A stretch of DNA of 64,000 bases from Aspergillus flavus (taxonomy: Eukaryota > Ascomycota > Eurotiomycetes > Eurotiales > Aspergillaceae): assembly GCF_009017415.1 (NCBI RefSeq), contig NC_092405.1:2480001-2544000 (forward strand), in the 5' to 3' direction. Under the pieces are notes generated by a model. The model worked only from the letters and a program-made list of their open reading frames with translations, did no database searches and was not told the DNA's origin. Below, piece by piece: positions 12,053 through 23,754 of the stretch (the first letter of the stretch is position 1; each line of letters begins with the position of its first letter). A program made the position numbers and the translations under genes.

Positions 12053-12077
12053 TACGTGATCTCGCTCTGATCACGTA
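12053..12077. repeat. Perfect 9-bp inverted repeat with 7-nt loop
   Basis: TACGTGATC at 12053-12061 and GATCACGTA at 12069-12077 are exact reverse complements separated by seven bases. It could be a paired site for a dimeric regulator or a cruciform. No nearby gene explains it. Confidence 0.6.
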
Positions 12078-13674
12078 GCCGAAAACATCCTGGGCCAAGA
12101 CACAAGCGCAGCATACGAAAAGGGGTACATTGATCCGACTCGCTTGGTCTTTTGCTAAGCGATTACCCCCCATAGTTCAATCTAATGCATGTGTCATACC
12201 ATGCCATGTTTGTGCGCCGGGTAGAAAAGGTTCGTGGCAGTGTTTTAGCCTCCCTGAACGAAGAAAGGTGCTTTTCGCGAGGGAAGGACGCGTTCAGGCA
12301 TCTTGTTTCCTAAAATAAATACTCACTTCTGAGATGGGATTGGTTGGATATGTTAGGGGGTCCCTGGCCAGTGATATCAATTATTTTAATTGTTATCGAC
12401 ACGGGCGTGCATAGTCCCGCGTTCCAACATGCAAGGTACGCGCTTGGCCCGAGCTGCGCCAATCCAGCAACCTTATCTTCCCCAGTTGAGCATGAGCTGG
12501 TGTTGCCTGCAATGATCAATCAGGTCCCGCAAGGCTCTGTCCAGGAACTCGATCTGCAACCCTGCATAAGCGTTCGCTTTGTTATGTACGTACGGTGTAG
12601 CCGCTGGTATGGAGTTGAAGGGAGCGCCTGCAGGTCCGATCACGGATCTGATAGATCTCGTTGCAGCAACCGAATAGCCATTACATGCAATTCTTTGCTT
12701 CAACAGATGTCTGCACATCTTTCTTTTCTGACGACCAAGTACGCCATGCCGCGTGGTATCCCTGGCCAAGAACTCAAGAGCACAACGTCTCGAACCGAGC
12801 CGAGTTATGGCGGCTGCAAGTATTCCGAGTTTAAACATGATTCACGGAAGCAAGGGATAAACCGTCAGCTCCGCTGTCACAAAATATGTCCGTTCAAAGC
12901 TACTCTCGTAGTATTCTTGCACTAATGAGGAGAATCTGGCGGCCGCAACCGAAAGGGAATGTATTGGGGCCGCTGATCTTGCCTGAGCGAGAGAAGCGAT
13001 GTCGTTATGAAACAGCTTACTGAATTCCGGAGAATTAAGCTCCTTTTTTTTAAATTATTTTTTCTTCTCCCCTCTCTCGGGGCTTCCCGTTGGCGTTGCA
13101 CACCGTTCCTTGTTCTCACCCCCTTTCTACAAAGGAGGGAAAAAGAGAAAAAAAAGGTTAGGGTGATAACCGATGATGAAACAGCCGCCAGATGTTTATT
13201 CAACTTGACGACAAGAGGCGCCTGTGAGGTGACGACAGCAGCTGATGAGGCCTTAATTTGGCGAGCATTTCACAAAATTAACCATCGGCAACTGCCGACA
13301 ACTCCACTACCTTACTAGTGATCTGTTTATGATCGCTCACAGGGTTGCTAGTCTCACTCGGCGATTCGCATAGTCGGTCTCTCGGCATCCTAGCCAAGGG
13401 TTTTCCATGAATCGATCTTACCAAGCGCGGAAAGAGTAGATTCCGGTCAGCGGACGCAGGCACTTGAGGTACTTCCCAAAGAAAGGACTAGATGGTGCAA
13501 GTGGGACGTTGAAGTCTGCAAGGAAAAGGGCTACGAGTCACTATATGCGCATCTCTCACGCGGTCACACCGGACCGGTGGCATACGCTATGCTACATCAT
13601 GTTGTCTATTGGTAGGTTTGAGCAGCTAGATTTCGCGTGTCCATCGCACTCGGCCTAGCCTTACTTTTAGCTTG

Positions 13675-13708
<34 letters not shown>

Positions 13709-14187
13709 CCCCCTTTCTCCCCCCTCCCTTGTTTATCTTTCGCTAATGCATGTCTAAAAACGATCTTATGACCCAGCCTTAGATGTTCTAGTCTGGTATG
13801 CAACACACTCACGGCTCTACAAGGCAGAGATAGGGCAATCTCTCTTGATGTCATATGCCTTTGCTAGCACCCTTGGAAGGGATGAGAGACGAGGGTGGTG
13901 CTCACCGAGGCCATGAAACAAATGGAAATGCCCTCGTGGAAGCACGAATCCAGACTAGGCAGCGTTTATCCTTCCAATGTCCGTTTTTAGTATACGAGAC
14001 GACAGCCATATCCAATGACGAGAGTCCACCCCACGTTTCACACCCCATGCTCCAGTGGGCCTGCGCCACTAATTTAAGTCGCTGGCATTGGAATCTTGTT
14101 AACTTTATTCACCAGCGGCCCAACGCATATGGGGACCAATGATGGCACAAAGTGATTGGGGATGAGTAGATGACCATGCGAAACCTT

Positions 14188-14463
14188 TCACACCTTTCCT
14201 AGTTGCACCTGGCGGAAAACCGGAAAGCCCTTGTCGGACTCGGCCAAGGATGCAGTCATGTAGCCAAACTCATCTTGTGCTACCCTCGCACATGATAGGA
14301 ATAGGTCCAGAATTAGTGACTGTGATTTTAGCAAACGTCTGGAGCTGTTGATGCGGCACGTTGCACAATTAGCACATTCTTGAGCAAAATTGATACCCGC
14401 TGCTACCGCCATAGCCAACTGGCTTTGCAATTGCTTCTCTAAGGTCAGACGGCCTTCTTGCAT
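14188..14463 (-). other. Isolated Cys-containing open frame, possibly a regulator fragment
   Basis: The 91-codon minus-strand frame contains LEKQLQSQLAMAVAAGINFA, then ECANCATCR and a helical stretch. The layout (helix, Cys cluster, hydrophobic helix) is loosely like the C-terminal part of AflR-type zinc-cluster regulators. I see no DNA-binding exon nearby. This is a weak resemblance only. Confidence 0.15.
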
Positions 14464-14760
14464 ACCAGGTGCAGGGGTTTTACTTCTTCACATTGGTAGA
14501 CAAAAATAGGCTGGTCATGTTCGAGTGAGGCTTGGCCGCCGTCTGTTGGGTTCTCTCTGTGGAAGACTGATATTTTTGAGTGGTAGGGAAGAGCTGCAAG
14601 CGAAACTCAAATCAATCACGATCTTGGTAGGTTTCCGGACGCTGAGCGGGAGAATGGCAAGGAACTTCCAATATCGTGTCACCTGCTCTTTGGGTGAAAT
14701 TCATTACTTGTATAGAGAACTTAATGGGTACTCATAATGCTATTGCCAGAGCCTACTTGC

Positions 14761-15297
14761 TCAAGGGAAGAGAGTCCACTGTGTGCCTGCTAGATGGGAG
14801 AGCAACACCATGTGGCTTTCATGAAACCCTCGTTCATAGTGAGAGTACTTATAACATGCCAACAAAATATCCTTGCCTTCAACTTCGAGCATCTTGGAGT
14901 GAATGTGTATTCTATCATCAGTGAAGGAAATGCTAGTATCAACTAGAACGCGACCCGGTGCTTCAGTATTCTGGACCCTGGTAATGAGTCTGATGGAATA
15001 GGACAGATACGCAGGGAGATACACCGCTCCAATACTAGAGTACGAGGGATTTGCACTGGTGCTGATCATCTTATTGATGTGAAAGACTTGCCTCAAGGCA
15101 AACAGCTAGGCAACCATGATGGGTCTGACGACGCCCATCGGATCAACGGATGAACCTGCATTGTTACCGTCCAGGTTAAAGATTACTCAGGCGATGACCA
15201 AGCTTGCAGCGTTTACATAATAGTTTCCCACCCGGGCAATGACCCCAAGCCAGGGTTTCGCCAGGTCATTGATATGCAAGTTGTTGGAACTGGTTGT
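14761..15297 (-). pseudogene. Probable decayed protein-coding frame with two in-frame stops
   Basis: Reading the minus strand from 15297 to the stop at 14761 gives 178 codons interrupted only by TGA at 15189-15187 and TAG at 15108-15106. Protein-like text continues across both: NNLHINDLAKPWLGVIARVG before the TGA, NLDGNNAGSSVDPMGVVRPI between the stops, and RVLVDTSISFTDDRIHIHSK after them. Both stops are one C-to-T change from sense codons (CGA, CAG). Another TGA at 15300-15298 bounds the frame, and a second frame upstream (to about 15640) also looks coding-like with stops. I do not recognise the family. Two stops in 178 codons is fewer than chance expects (about eight), but this is suggestive only. 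Confidence 0.35.
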
Positions 15298-16630
15298 TCA
15301 TATTGCTCGGGGCACAGGCACCGTCTGCAAGTGTGTGATATCACTTCACAGTTACACGATACGCCACGACGAGAGACGATGACATTTAGACGCCAGCCGT
15401 ACTGTTCTTAGAGGCCGAGAAAACAGGTTCGGTTTCAGGTGGGAGAACGATACTGCCAACCACCTGGCAGTGATCAGGGCACTGTTTCTTGTCGACCTCT
15501 CCAATCCGTGCTTATACCGTCTTTGCACCTTGTCTACTTTCAACCATGGCTGGGTACAATCTACTTCCGTTGGCGAAAGGAACAGGGCCAGATCCCCGGC
15601 TGCGGTCACTGTGAGCTATGGTCAGTTGATGCCTCGACCATTCAACCAGCAGTTTTCAATTAGTTCATAGTTTATGATGCTTTCATGGACGGACTGGCAG
15701 AGTGAAAGACAAGTAGAAAATACTATTGCATGTAGATCCTAGTGGTTCTAGGGCGAGGGTAAGCCATTGTAGCCTGCCAGCTGTTGTTGATGTTCGGCTG
15801 GATGGCGATCAAACGTCCCTTCTCGAATGATCTTTGAAGCCCCCCTCAGGGTGCATTTGGGGTTGCCTGAAACTAGCAATCTCGTAGGCAGACAAGTTCA
15901 GCTCACTGGTACTGAACTAGTTCAAGGCTAATGGGATCACCGGGAGATTGCGACCTGCGATTGGAACACTTTTAGTTTGTATTAGTCGATCCTACCGTGA
16001 AAATAGCATCATTCACGATATTGCTAGTTTATTGAAAACGATTTTAGCCCTGCGAGCTTTGAATGAGTCCTTTAAGTGTCACTGTAAGCAAAACCAGGCA
16101 ATTGGTGGTCTAGTAGACGCAGATCAATAAGACATATGGGGTCACCAACTGTGTTACTGAGAAATACCCAGCTGAGCTTACGCTGAGACTGTCGCTGTTA
16201 CAGGCTGGCATAGGATGAACATTTCCACGATGCTTCATCTCCCTAAAGCTGCAGAGTGGATTCACTTCTACGCCTTTGAAGTTATATTGTAAACAGGTTT
16301 GCCTCAGGCCAACGTCACGTGTCATCCCAATCGGGCAACTTTCCGTCTCTCTAAACATTTGGACTTGCATTTCTGCATCAGCCTCACCTTTCACATTCAT
16401 AGTGTGGTTCCTCTTCTTTAGCTTGACAAACACTAGCATATACTCACATCACGACCTACTTCCTCTACATAGACAGTACGCAACGCGTTGACGGACGTGA
16501 CCCCTCAACCATGTTGAACTGATAGTGGGGAAGGGACAACATTTCGAAGTCTCAGCTGTAACGTGTAGTTAATCGAGGTCGCGGACTGTCCTCATAATCC
16601 AAAACTTAAGTTGTGCTGTCCAAGACCATG

Positions 16631-16637
16631 TATAAAG
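16631..16637 (+). promoter_or_regulatory. TATA box of atg5
   Basis: TATAAAG lies 75 bases upstream of the atg5 ATG at 16712, in the right orientation and at a normal fungal distance. Confidence 0.4.
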
Positions 16638-16711
16638 GATATTGAGCAACATGCTAACCTCCCGTAGTAGACAAGCAAGCTTAAACTGCTACCATCGAAC
16701 AACTGGCAAAG

Positions 16712-17864
16712 ATGGAAACGCAAGCAACTCTCAACAGTATTCAGAAGGCCGTATGGGACGGCAGACTTCCCTTACAGATTAGACTTGCTCCATCAGAAAG
16801 TCGCATATACGACCAGACTGATCCGTATCTTGTAATTATTCTCTACCCTCTATATCTATAATGGTCAACTCCTCGGGGCAATGTTAATACGGCCTAGATC
16901 TCTTATCCCCGAATTTCATATCTGCCATCCCTCTTACCCAGATTAAGGGCCTTCTTCGCATCTTCTCTCATCGACCCCAGTTCCAATGCTCATGATGGAT
17001 GGTTCTCCTTCGAAGGCGTCCCGCTTAAATGGCATCTCCCTATCGGTCTGCTATATGACCTCTATGCGGGCGCTGACCCAGCGTCCAAGGGGACAGCCGA
17101 GTCAGAAGACGCAGGCTGGGACATCGATGACCAAGACAATCCATTACCATGGCGTCTCGTCGTGCATTTCAGCGACTGGCCAGATGAGGAACTGGTCCGA
17201 CTAGACGCAGAGGGGATGGTCATGAACGATGCGTTCATCAACAGCGTCAAAGAAGCGGATTTCCTGCGAAACGGGACCGCAAAGGGCATCATGAGTCTCT
17301 CCAAGGAGGATTCATCTGGGTTATGGAAGTCTGTACAGAATGGTACGATCACCCTCTCACCCCCTTCATCTCTCAGTCCCTCGTTCCCCCGTCCCGTCCC
17401 GTCCCGTCCCATCTCATGGCTATATCAATTGTCCGGGAAACAACAGCTAAACAAAGACAGTGGAACTCTCCTCTTTTCAACGAATTTCGAATATCCTCCT
17501 TCCCCCTCTCAATCAGCCGTTCCGTAACATCCCTATTCGCATATTCCTCCCCCTCCCTCCTGACTCTGGCTCCCCTTCTCTCAAAGTAGTTCAGTCCCCC
17601 GTCCCGCCGTTGATCCCTCCCTCCAGCGTGGCGGCTAGCCAATTGGCCCTTTCACGAAGTAGTATCACACCGCAGACGCAGACGATAGGTTCGGCTTTGC
17701 ATTCGCTCCTACCGAACCTGTTTCCTAGTCGGAGGACGCCTGTGTTAGCGAAGCCCGTGCTCCATGGTGCCGCTGTGCCTATGTCAGCACCAGTCGAAGA
17801 GCTAGTCAGGAGTTCGGCGTACGGAGATGGTTGGTTGTATGTCGTTATACGGATGATGGGATGA
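16712..17864 (+). CDS. atg5: Atg5, autophagy conjugation protein
   Basis: Three exons, 16712..16831, 16898..17342 and 17461..17864, give 322 residues; the introns are 66 and 118 nt. The protein begins [20 protein letters not shown] and continues [18 protein letters not shown], a standard Atg5 opening, then the first ubiquitin-like domain with [22 protein letters not shown]158 in [12 protein letters not shown] aligns with the lysine that accepts Atg12. The last exon encodes the second ubiquitin-like domain, including [11 protein letters not shown] and [15 protein letters not shown]. Atg12-Atg5 with Atg16 acts as the E3-like complex for Atg8 lipidation on forming autophagosomes. The second splice is predicted from frame and homology (SVQN joined to VELSSFQR); the usual residue pair there in relatives is H-D, so the junction deserves a cDNA check. 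A C-rich repeat fills part of intron 2. Confidence 0.93.
17386..17410 (+). repeat. C-run repeat in atg5 intron 2 (G-quadruplex motif on the minus strand)
   Basis: Five runs of at least three C are separated by GT, so the opposite strand has five G-runs with two-base loops. It lies wholly inside the 118-nt intron at 17343-17460. Confidence 0.7.
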
Positions 17865-18397
17865 TTGGTTGCTATCCATGTATATACTAGATCCCCGGGA
17901 TGGTTTTAGGATTATGAACTGTGGTCTAGTAGCCTTGGTTTTCGAAGAGCGACTGATTTGAATTTTATGATATTATCCCAAATTACTATATAGCCATGTA
18001 GTCGCCAGGATGGTTCCGTCCATATTATACATCAGAACCTTATAAAATGCAATCATGGGCCTTCGACCCGTACATTCACACAGTTCTTCTCGTTCGCTTC
18101 TAGACAAGCCATGAGACGGCCACAAATCTCGCCTCATTCGAGAACATTGACTTCCGTGATTCTTATATGTGCTTTTCAATGAGGAAGAGCAGAAGTATGA
18201 GAATATTACATACCATGAACTCAGAAGGTATATGGTACAGGAACAAAGACTGCGACCGTGCTATCTAGATATCATTTTCTCCTGACGCCTATCACTCAAA
18301 TTCACTCCCGGTGCATGTCAAATAGTACTATAACCAAAGTTGACCTTGCTGTGGCCGGGTATCATAGATTACTAGTAAACTAAATCAAGATCATTAC
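17865..18397. other. Convergent intergenic region between atg5 and the NLR gene
   Basis: Tail-to-tail 3' regions. No gene or notable structure seen. Confidence 0.6.
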
Positions 18398-21300
18398 TCA
18401 TTCAATAATCGTTATGACCTGGGTTGATGTTACAGAGCCCCATTGAGACCCTTCATCCTCCACCAGCGTTGAACCTCCTGTTTCATCATCGTCAGTTTCT
18501 GAGTCCGTCTCGATTTCGATTGGTGTTGGCATGGCTGTTGTTGACTGGTTATCATCGACGGAAAGCTGTAAGTTACCCATCTCATCGAACCAAAGTGCAC
18601 CCATTGGATGCTTCTTCGCAATATCTAGAGGTGTTTTACCCTTTTCAGTTTCATTGTCGCTAACTGTACTGCTGGGTATTTTGATGGTCAAGTCTGCACC
18701 TGCAACAAGCAGAGCTCGGAAAATGGAGTCACGTCCCCTCTCGGCAGCTAGATGTAAAGGTGTCTTGCCTTCCGTTGTTTTGCAGTTTACGGAAGCACCG
18801 TGTTTGATAAGAAAAGACACCAGTGATGGCCTCGGAATTGCGGACATCGTCGCAAGATGGAGGGCCGTTTCACCCGTCGGAGACTCTGCGGCTGCATCAA
18901 GTTGTGCGCCGTGGGAAAGCAGAAGTTCAATATACTCTGATGTTTTATCAAACTCAATATCTGGAGCGCCAGTTCCTACAAACACAGTTTGATGTAAAGG
19001 CGTCCAACCATTAGTGTTGAGTACGTCAACTTCTAGGCCCCCTTGCAAGAGCATGTTCAGAATATCCAAGGAGTCCTGAGTAGACGGCGGTGTGATATGC
19101 AGAAGAGTCTCCCCTTTACTCGTTTCGATATCAACTTTTGCGCCTTTCTCCACGAGGAAGAAGAACATTTTTTTATTTCCGCTCATGGCTGCACATTGTA
19201 AGGGCGTGTAACCTTGAGACGTTCGAGCTTCAATGTTGGCACCTTGTCCCAGAAGATGAGCAGCAACGGCGGTACTCGAAGCTCTTCTCGCCTGTCCATG
19301 CAGCAAGGCTTCTCCGTTATTATCCCAAGCGTTTATATCTGCACCACTGATGAGCAATAAATCGAATATAACCCAATTACCCTGCGAAGCTGCTATATGG
19401 GATGGCCTGGAACCAAACGGCGAGCAAGCCTCAACCTTTGCACCACGCTCAAGTAGTAATGAAAGTGCCTCGCGATTGTCCGTTTTGGCGGCCAACTGGA
19501 GAGGGTTTAGACCTTGTTTGTTAAATACGTCGGTGCTTGCGCCTCTCTCCAGCAGAAAGAGAATAATTCGTATCCGCCTTTGCTCTACAGCGACATGGAG
19601 CATACTATTTCCGGTAGTCGCATTTTGAGCGTCCATATCAGACCTGCTTTTAATTAATAGGGGGACGGTAGATTCGTCGTACGCCGTTCCAACAGCCATC
19701 TGAAGAGCAGTAAGGCCTTGCCGATTTGCAGTTCTAGAGTTGGCACGCCGCATGAGTAAAAGTCTCATGATTCTCCGTTGTCCTTGCTCTGCTGCTAGGT
19801 GTATTGCAGTACTGCCATCTCTGCAGGTAGCATTGATGTTGGCTTTGTTGTCCAGCAGCAGCTCGACCATCTCTTCGTGCCCACGATGAGCTGCACAGTG
19901 TAGTGGGGTGATACCCATGCAGTTCTCTTGGGCATTCACATCTGCTCCCTTTTCGATTGTTCGTTGTGCTTTCCCGACAATGCCAAAAAAAGCTAGCACA
20001 TGAAGTGCAGTCCAATCTGGGAAGTATCCCCCCAACCCAAGCTGTGCAGGGATTCTCATTTCTTCCAAAGCATGATTGTCCGTAACTGGAGGGCGTCTCC
20101 AACAGAGCTTATTGAGGAATGCTCCGATGAGAACCTGAGTAGTCTGTTCTTCTTCCGCTTCACGGGCATGGTGTCCCCAGTTTGCAGCAGCGTAACTAAC
20201 GAGACTGCCACTCGAGTTACGAGGCGTGCTGCCATAATTGATATAGCAGTCATCCACGACTTCGTCGGAAGTAATAACAGTCAGACATGTTTCCGCAATA
20301 TGCTTCCTGGCCGTCGGGAAGAAGACCCTAGCAGCGGCCCCGGTGAGGTATTCCTTAGCAGTCCTGTGGACAAGGTGAACAGTGGCTGTCATTGGATCAA
20401 CTGTTAGAAGCCCGGAAGTTTCAACATGGAGTATATGCTCAAAAGAGGACGGCTCCTTTTGGGCAGCACCGTTCTGGGGTTCGAAGAAGACGGCAGACTT
20501 CAACTCAGTGACGGTGAGTGGCCGATGTGCGTATAAGGTCCAAAATATACAACGACTTGCGTACAGATTCTGACTTGCAAGTTGCTTCATGGATTCGGCG
20601 TACGAATCATTCAAACTATCGGGCAGATGTAGAAGAGTCCTCTGTAGGATGCTTGCATCCTTGCAGCGAGTCAACAAATCCATGTGCAATCTTGCTAAGA
20701 GAAATCTAAAGTAAAGCCATCGTTAGCTAAGCCATATCAGAAGATTGAGGCGCGTGGAATGAGAGGTAAGAGCTAACATACAAACCATAAGATTTGTCCA
20801 CAACCTGCTGGGTGACAGCTTCCCTGATCATGTACTCTGGCGGATATTGCTGCAAAAGAGATAAGAGTTCAGGTTCCTGGTCGATTTTCGAGTTAATGTA
20901 AGCTGTAAGGTCTCTTCGGGATGCTATGACTGGTATAGAGTCATTCTTATCGGCGCATCTTTGGTCACGTAAAGTGAACAGCAAGTGTGCATGCTCGGGT
21001 AGCTTCTGTAACCGTGTGATAACTCGGTCCTTCTCCGGCAGCAGATCAAGTCCGTCAACAATAAGATACACTTTGGAGAAGTGATTGATTTCGGTTTTGA
21101 TTGCATTATGAAAGGACTTAGCGGATGCTCTCCCCTCGATAAAGGCCTCGGACCGGTACAAGGCAGCGGTAGTATGGGTAGCGAACCCTTTCCGATACAC
21201 AAGTTGAGCGAGGATGTTAGATAGCATACTGAGCGATGAGGCCTCTTCATCCCTTTCATCTTGACAGAAGAAAAAGACAACGGCCACATCGGGAGTGATG

Positions 21301-22230
21301 AAAGTGTTTCGCAAATTTTCAATAATGGCAGAACTGCAATCTCCTATCAGTCTTGAGCGAGATCCGGGCTGACTTTATACTCACGAAAGAAATGTTTTTC
21401 CAACTCCGGCTATAAGAAATATTAGTCTCAATTTTTCATTGTTGTCGAGTAAATTCACATACCTGGTCCAATGCAGTATAACGATCTCCGTCGTCCAAAT
21501 AACCAATCCTTGTACTTTTCATCGTGGAAAACCCATTTGCAGGTGTCTTTCTGTCGCCTATGGCACATGTTGCTTAGGTCGATGAAATTCTTTGAGGTCA
21601 CTGGGGCCGTGGTATTATGGAAGTCCTCTTCGCTTGTGAATTTTGGGGTGGAGCCTATGAAGATTCATGTTCAGCGCACAGAAAGACTTCTGCAGAGTTT
21701 GGATTCGCCTACTGAGTTCCAAGTCTCGGCATTCCCGAATACTATTTCGTAGCTGCTGTTCGCTAAAATTCTTCTCACTGGGCCACTGTTAGCATGATTT
21801 CCATTGAATTGGGTTCGCGGTGTTCGAGATGGTCAGCATACTGGGATTCAGGTTGCATGAGCACGAGGAAAGCAACTTTATACAGCTCCAGTCGTGGTAG
21901 AAAGGTTCGTTCGATAAGGCCTTTTCTGAACATCCGGCTGCTCACACCTCCAGGCTGAAAGCTTGCTTCCATAGTTCTTGCTGTTGACTCGAAAGCACCC
22001 AGAATTTCCTCGATAATATTCAGGCGCGCTGGTGCGACGACCCATTTTTCCTCGGCCCAGCTTAACTGCTCCCTGATTTGATAGAGAAGGTTGAGGATTT
22101 CACATAGCATCAATGTAACCTTTTGCAGCGCTTCCTGCGATTCTTGCTTAGTACCAAACGAGCGTGTGATGGCTATGACCGATCGGGCAGTCTGCGTGAG
22201 CCGTTCACGAATCGCAGCAGCTTCGACCAT
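18398..22230 (-). CDS. NACHT-ankyrin STAND protein (fungal NLR type)
   Basis: Six exons, complement(18398..20705, 20782..21333, 21385..21409, 21463..21654, 21713..21777, 21842..22230), give 1176 residues; all junctions keep frame. Residues 1-150 are an alpha-helical N-terminal domain I cannot name. The nucleotide-binding part has Walker A GPAGVGKT (214-221), built across three exons, and Walker B VYLIVDGLD (312-320). A winged-helix-like segment of the GPI-deacylase/NACHT-ankyrin type follows (CIFWTLYAHRPLTVTELKSA, then HLVHRTAKEYL). From about 640 to 1115 there are 13-14 ankyrin repeats (GITPLHCAAHRGHEEMVELL type), then an acidic tail. Such proteins are regarded as fungal NLR-like sensors for non-self recognition and regulated cell death; ligand and output are unknown here. 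The repeats are diverged rather than near-identical, so recent repeat shuffling is not evident. The three small 5' splice junctions are predicted by reading frame. Confidence 0.85.
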
Positions 22231-23754
22231 CGTTAACGATGGACAAGCGAACGACCAAAAACCTTCTCTGCCAACAAGCCCCTAAGCAGAAAGATAGGTA
22301 CCACGATAAAAGATCAACAATCTGGACGCAGGTACCACATTGAGGTAAAGGGGTGTCGCCTTTTTCAGGAGAGACCGGCAAAGGATTGGCCTTTGAGTCA
22401 GTCCTTAAACACTGAGGTTCTCACGCAAGCCGCTCAAAAGGTCGAAGTACGGAGGAGCTAACAAAGAGTGGATTAAGTCTGCGGGGGACACATCATCATG
22501 GAATCTTTGCTCACATGGCCATGGCGCGTTTCCAGCGTGGGTACTCCCGCATGGGATCGTCCAGGAACTTAGGAGCTGGGCGACTAACTCAGCGTTAATC
22601 CAACAGATACTGGATAATGTGGGCCATGGTCAACTAGAATTAGGAACTGAGACCTCTTGACAAGCCAGAAAGTTGGTTCCTGGGCGCCAACATCACACGA
22701 GCGGGGCAAGATAATTGACTGCGTGTAAGCGCCGGGAAAAGGAAATATGAGATGGTTGGTCGAGTGAGTGGATGCTCATCTGTCGCTGGACCGGGGGGTC
22801 AGGGGATCAGGATTCCAATCCCCGCCCGACTTTAAGCGCTGAGGCGGGGGTCAACTTGGCTCTCGCGTGACGCTCGGCTGCCATTGCATGGATACTTGGA
22901 CCCATTTCCTCCTTTGAAGGGCTTATCATGGTTGCAACCCAATAGGCGACCGAGTGATGGTGCCATTCGTGATCTGACCAGCAGCAAAAGGCCATGACAT
23001 GATCAGCTTCCAATCTCCACCCAGCAATAACCCCGAGAAAAGGATAACGGCGCGTAATCACGCGCTGGACTCACTGTGCTCAGAAACTAGTATGGAAGCC
23101 TTTCGTTATTATTACGTTCTCGCTCCTCCCTTGTCTTTTCCCCTTTTCTGCGGGCGCAGGCAAAGAACGCTGCGTTCACCTATAGCCTAACTCTGTTCGT
23201 TATCATTATGATCAGGATAGTCTCAATCTGAAGCTATGAGACTTGTCTTATTTCGGTCAAAGCGGTGTAGTATAGTAGCATAACTATATTTTGGGAAACT
23301 AAGATACACGTATTGCCTGTACAGCTCACAATTATCCAGACTTTCCTACGATAGGGGAAGAGGGCGTGAGCCTGCTCCTACGCCCAGGGTTCATATGTTC
23401 TAATCCAGTTACGACAGCAGTCCTCAACAAAGCCAAACAAGGGATTGGACGTCAAGAGAAACGAGGGCGAAACGATGCTCGTCCTTCAAAGCCAGATCAG
23501 AAATCTTCAACAGACAAAGGCAATATGGCACAAGAGAAGGACACGGAAGTAGCAAGAGAATGGGGGGGTGGGGAATGAAAGAGAAAAAAGAAGACAAAGG
23601 AAACTCGTCTCACGCGTCGTATATTGTCAGGGGTTACGTGTAAGAAAATGCATAATCATAATCATCAAAAGGTCATCTGCGCTGAAGGGGCATGTTGAAT
23701 GGGTATCTCTCAAGAGAAAAAGAAAGAAAACAAAGTAAAAGGAATAGGCCATAT
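22231..23754. other. Intergenic: NLR promoter and SAM-PH gene 3' region
   Basis: No gene recognised. Short open frames on both strands lack protein character. The A-rich plus-strand stretch just before 23755 is probably the 3' untranslated region of the SAM-PH gene. Confidence 0.5.

Larger units (their letters stand above)
9548..16711. other. 7.2-kb gene-poor stretch between the hydrolase and atg5
   Basis: No intact gene was recognised. It contains a perfect 9-bp stem-loop (12053-12077), pyrimidine tracts (about 11521-11560 and 13676-13720), a 12.3-12.9 kb segment open on both strands with no recognisable product, a minus-strand frame at 14188-14463, and a stop-interrupted minus-strand frame at 14761-15297. 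The atg5 TATA box is at its right end. No terminal inverted repeats, transposase or reverse transcriptase motifs were noticed. Confidence 0.5.

Noticed and set aside
12344..12925. 193-codon plus-strand frame and an opposing 121-codon frame
   Set aside because: Both strands are open here, neither translation looks like a known protein, and one run of this length is expected by chance in the window.
9548..16711. Transposable element relic
   Set aside because: No terminal repeats, target duplications, transposase or polymerase motifs and no strong AT shift were seen.
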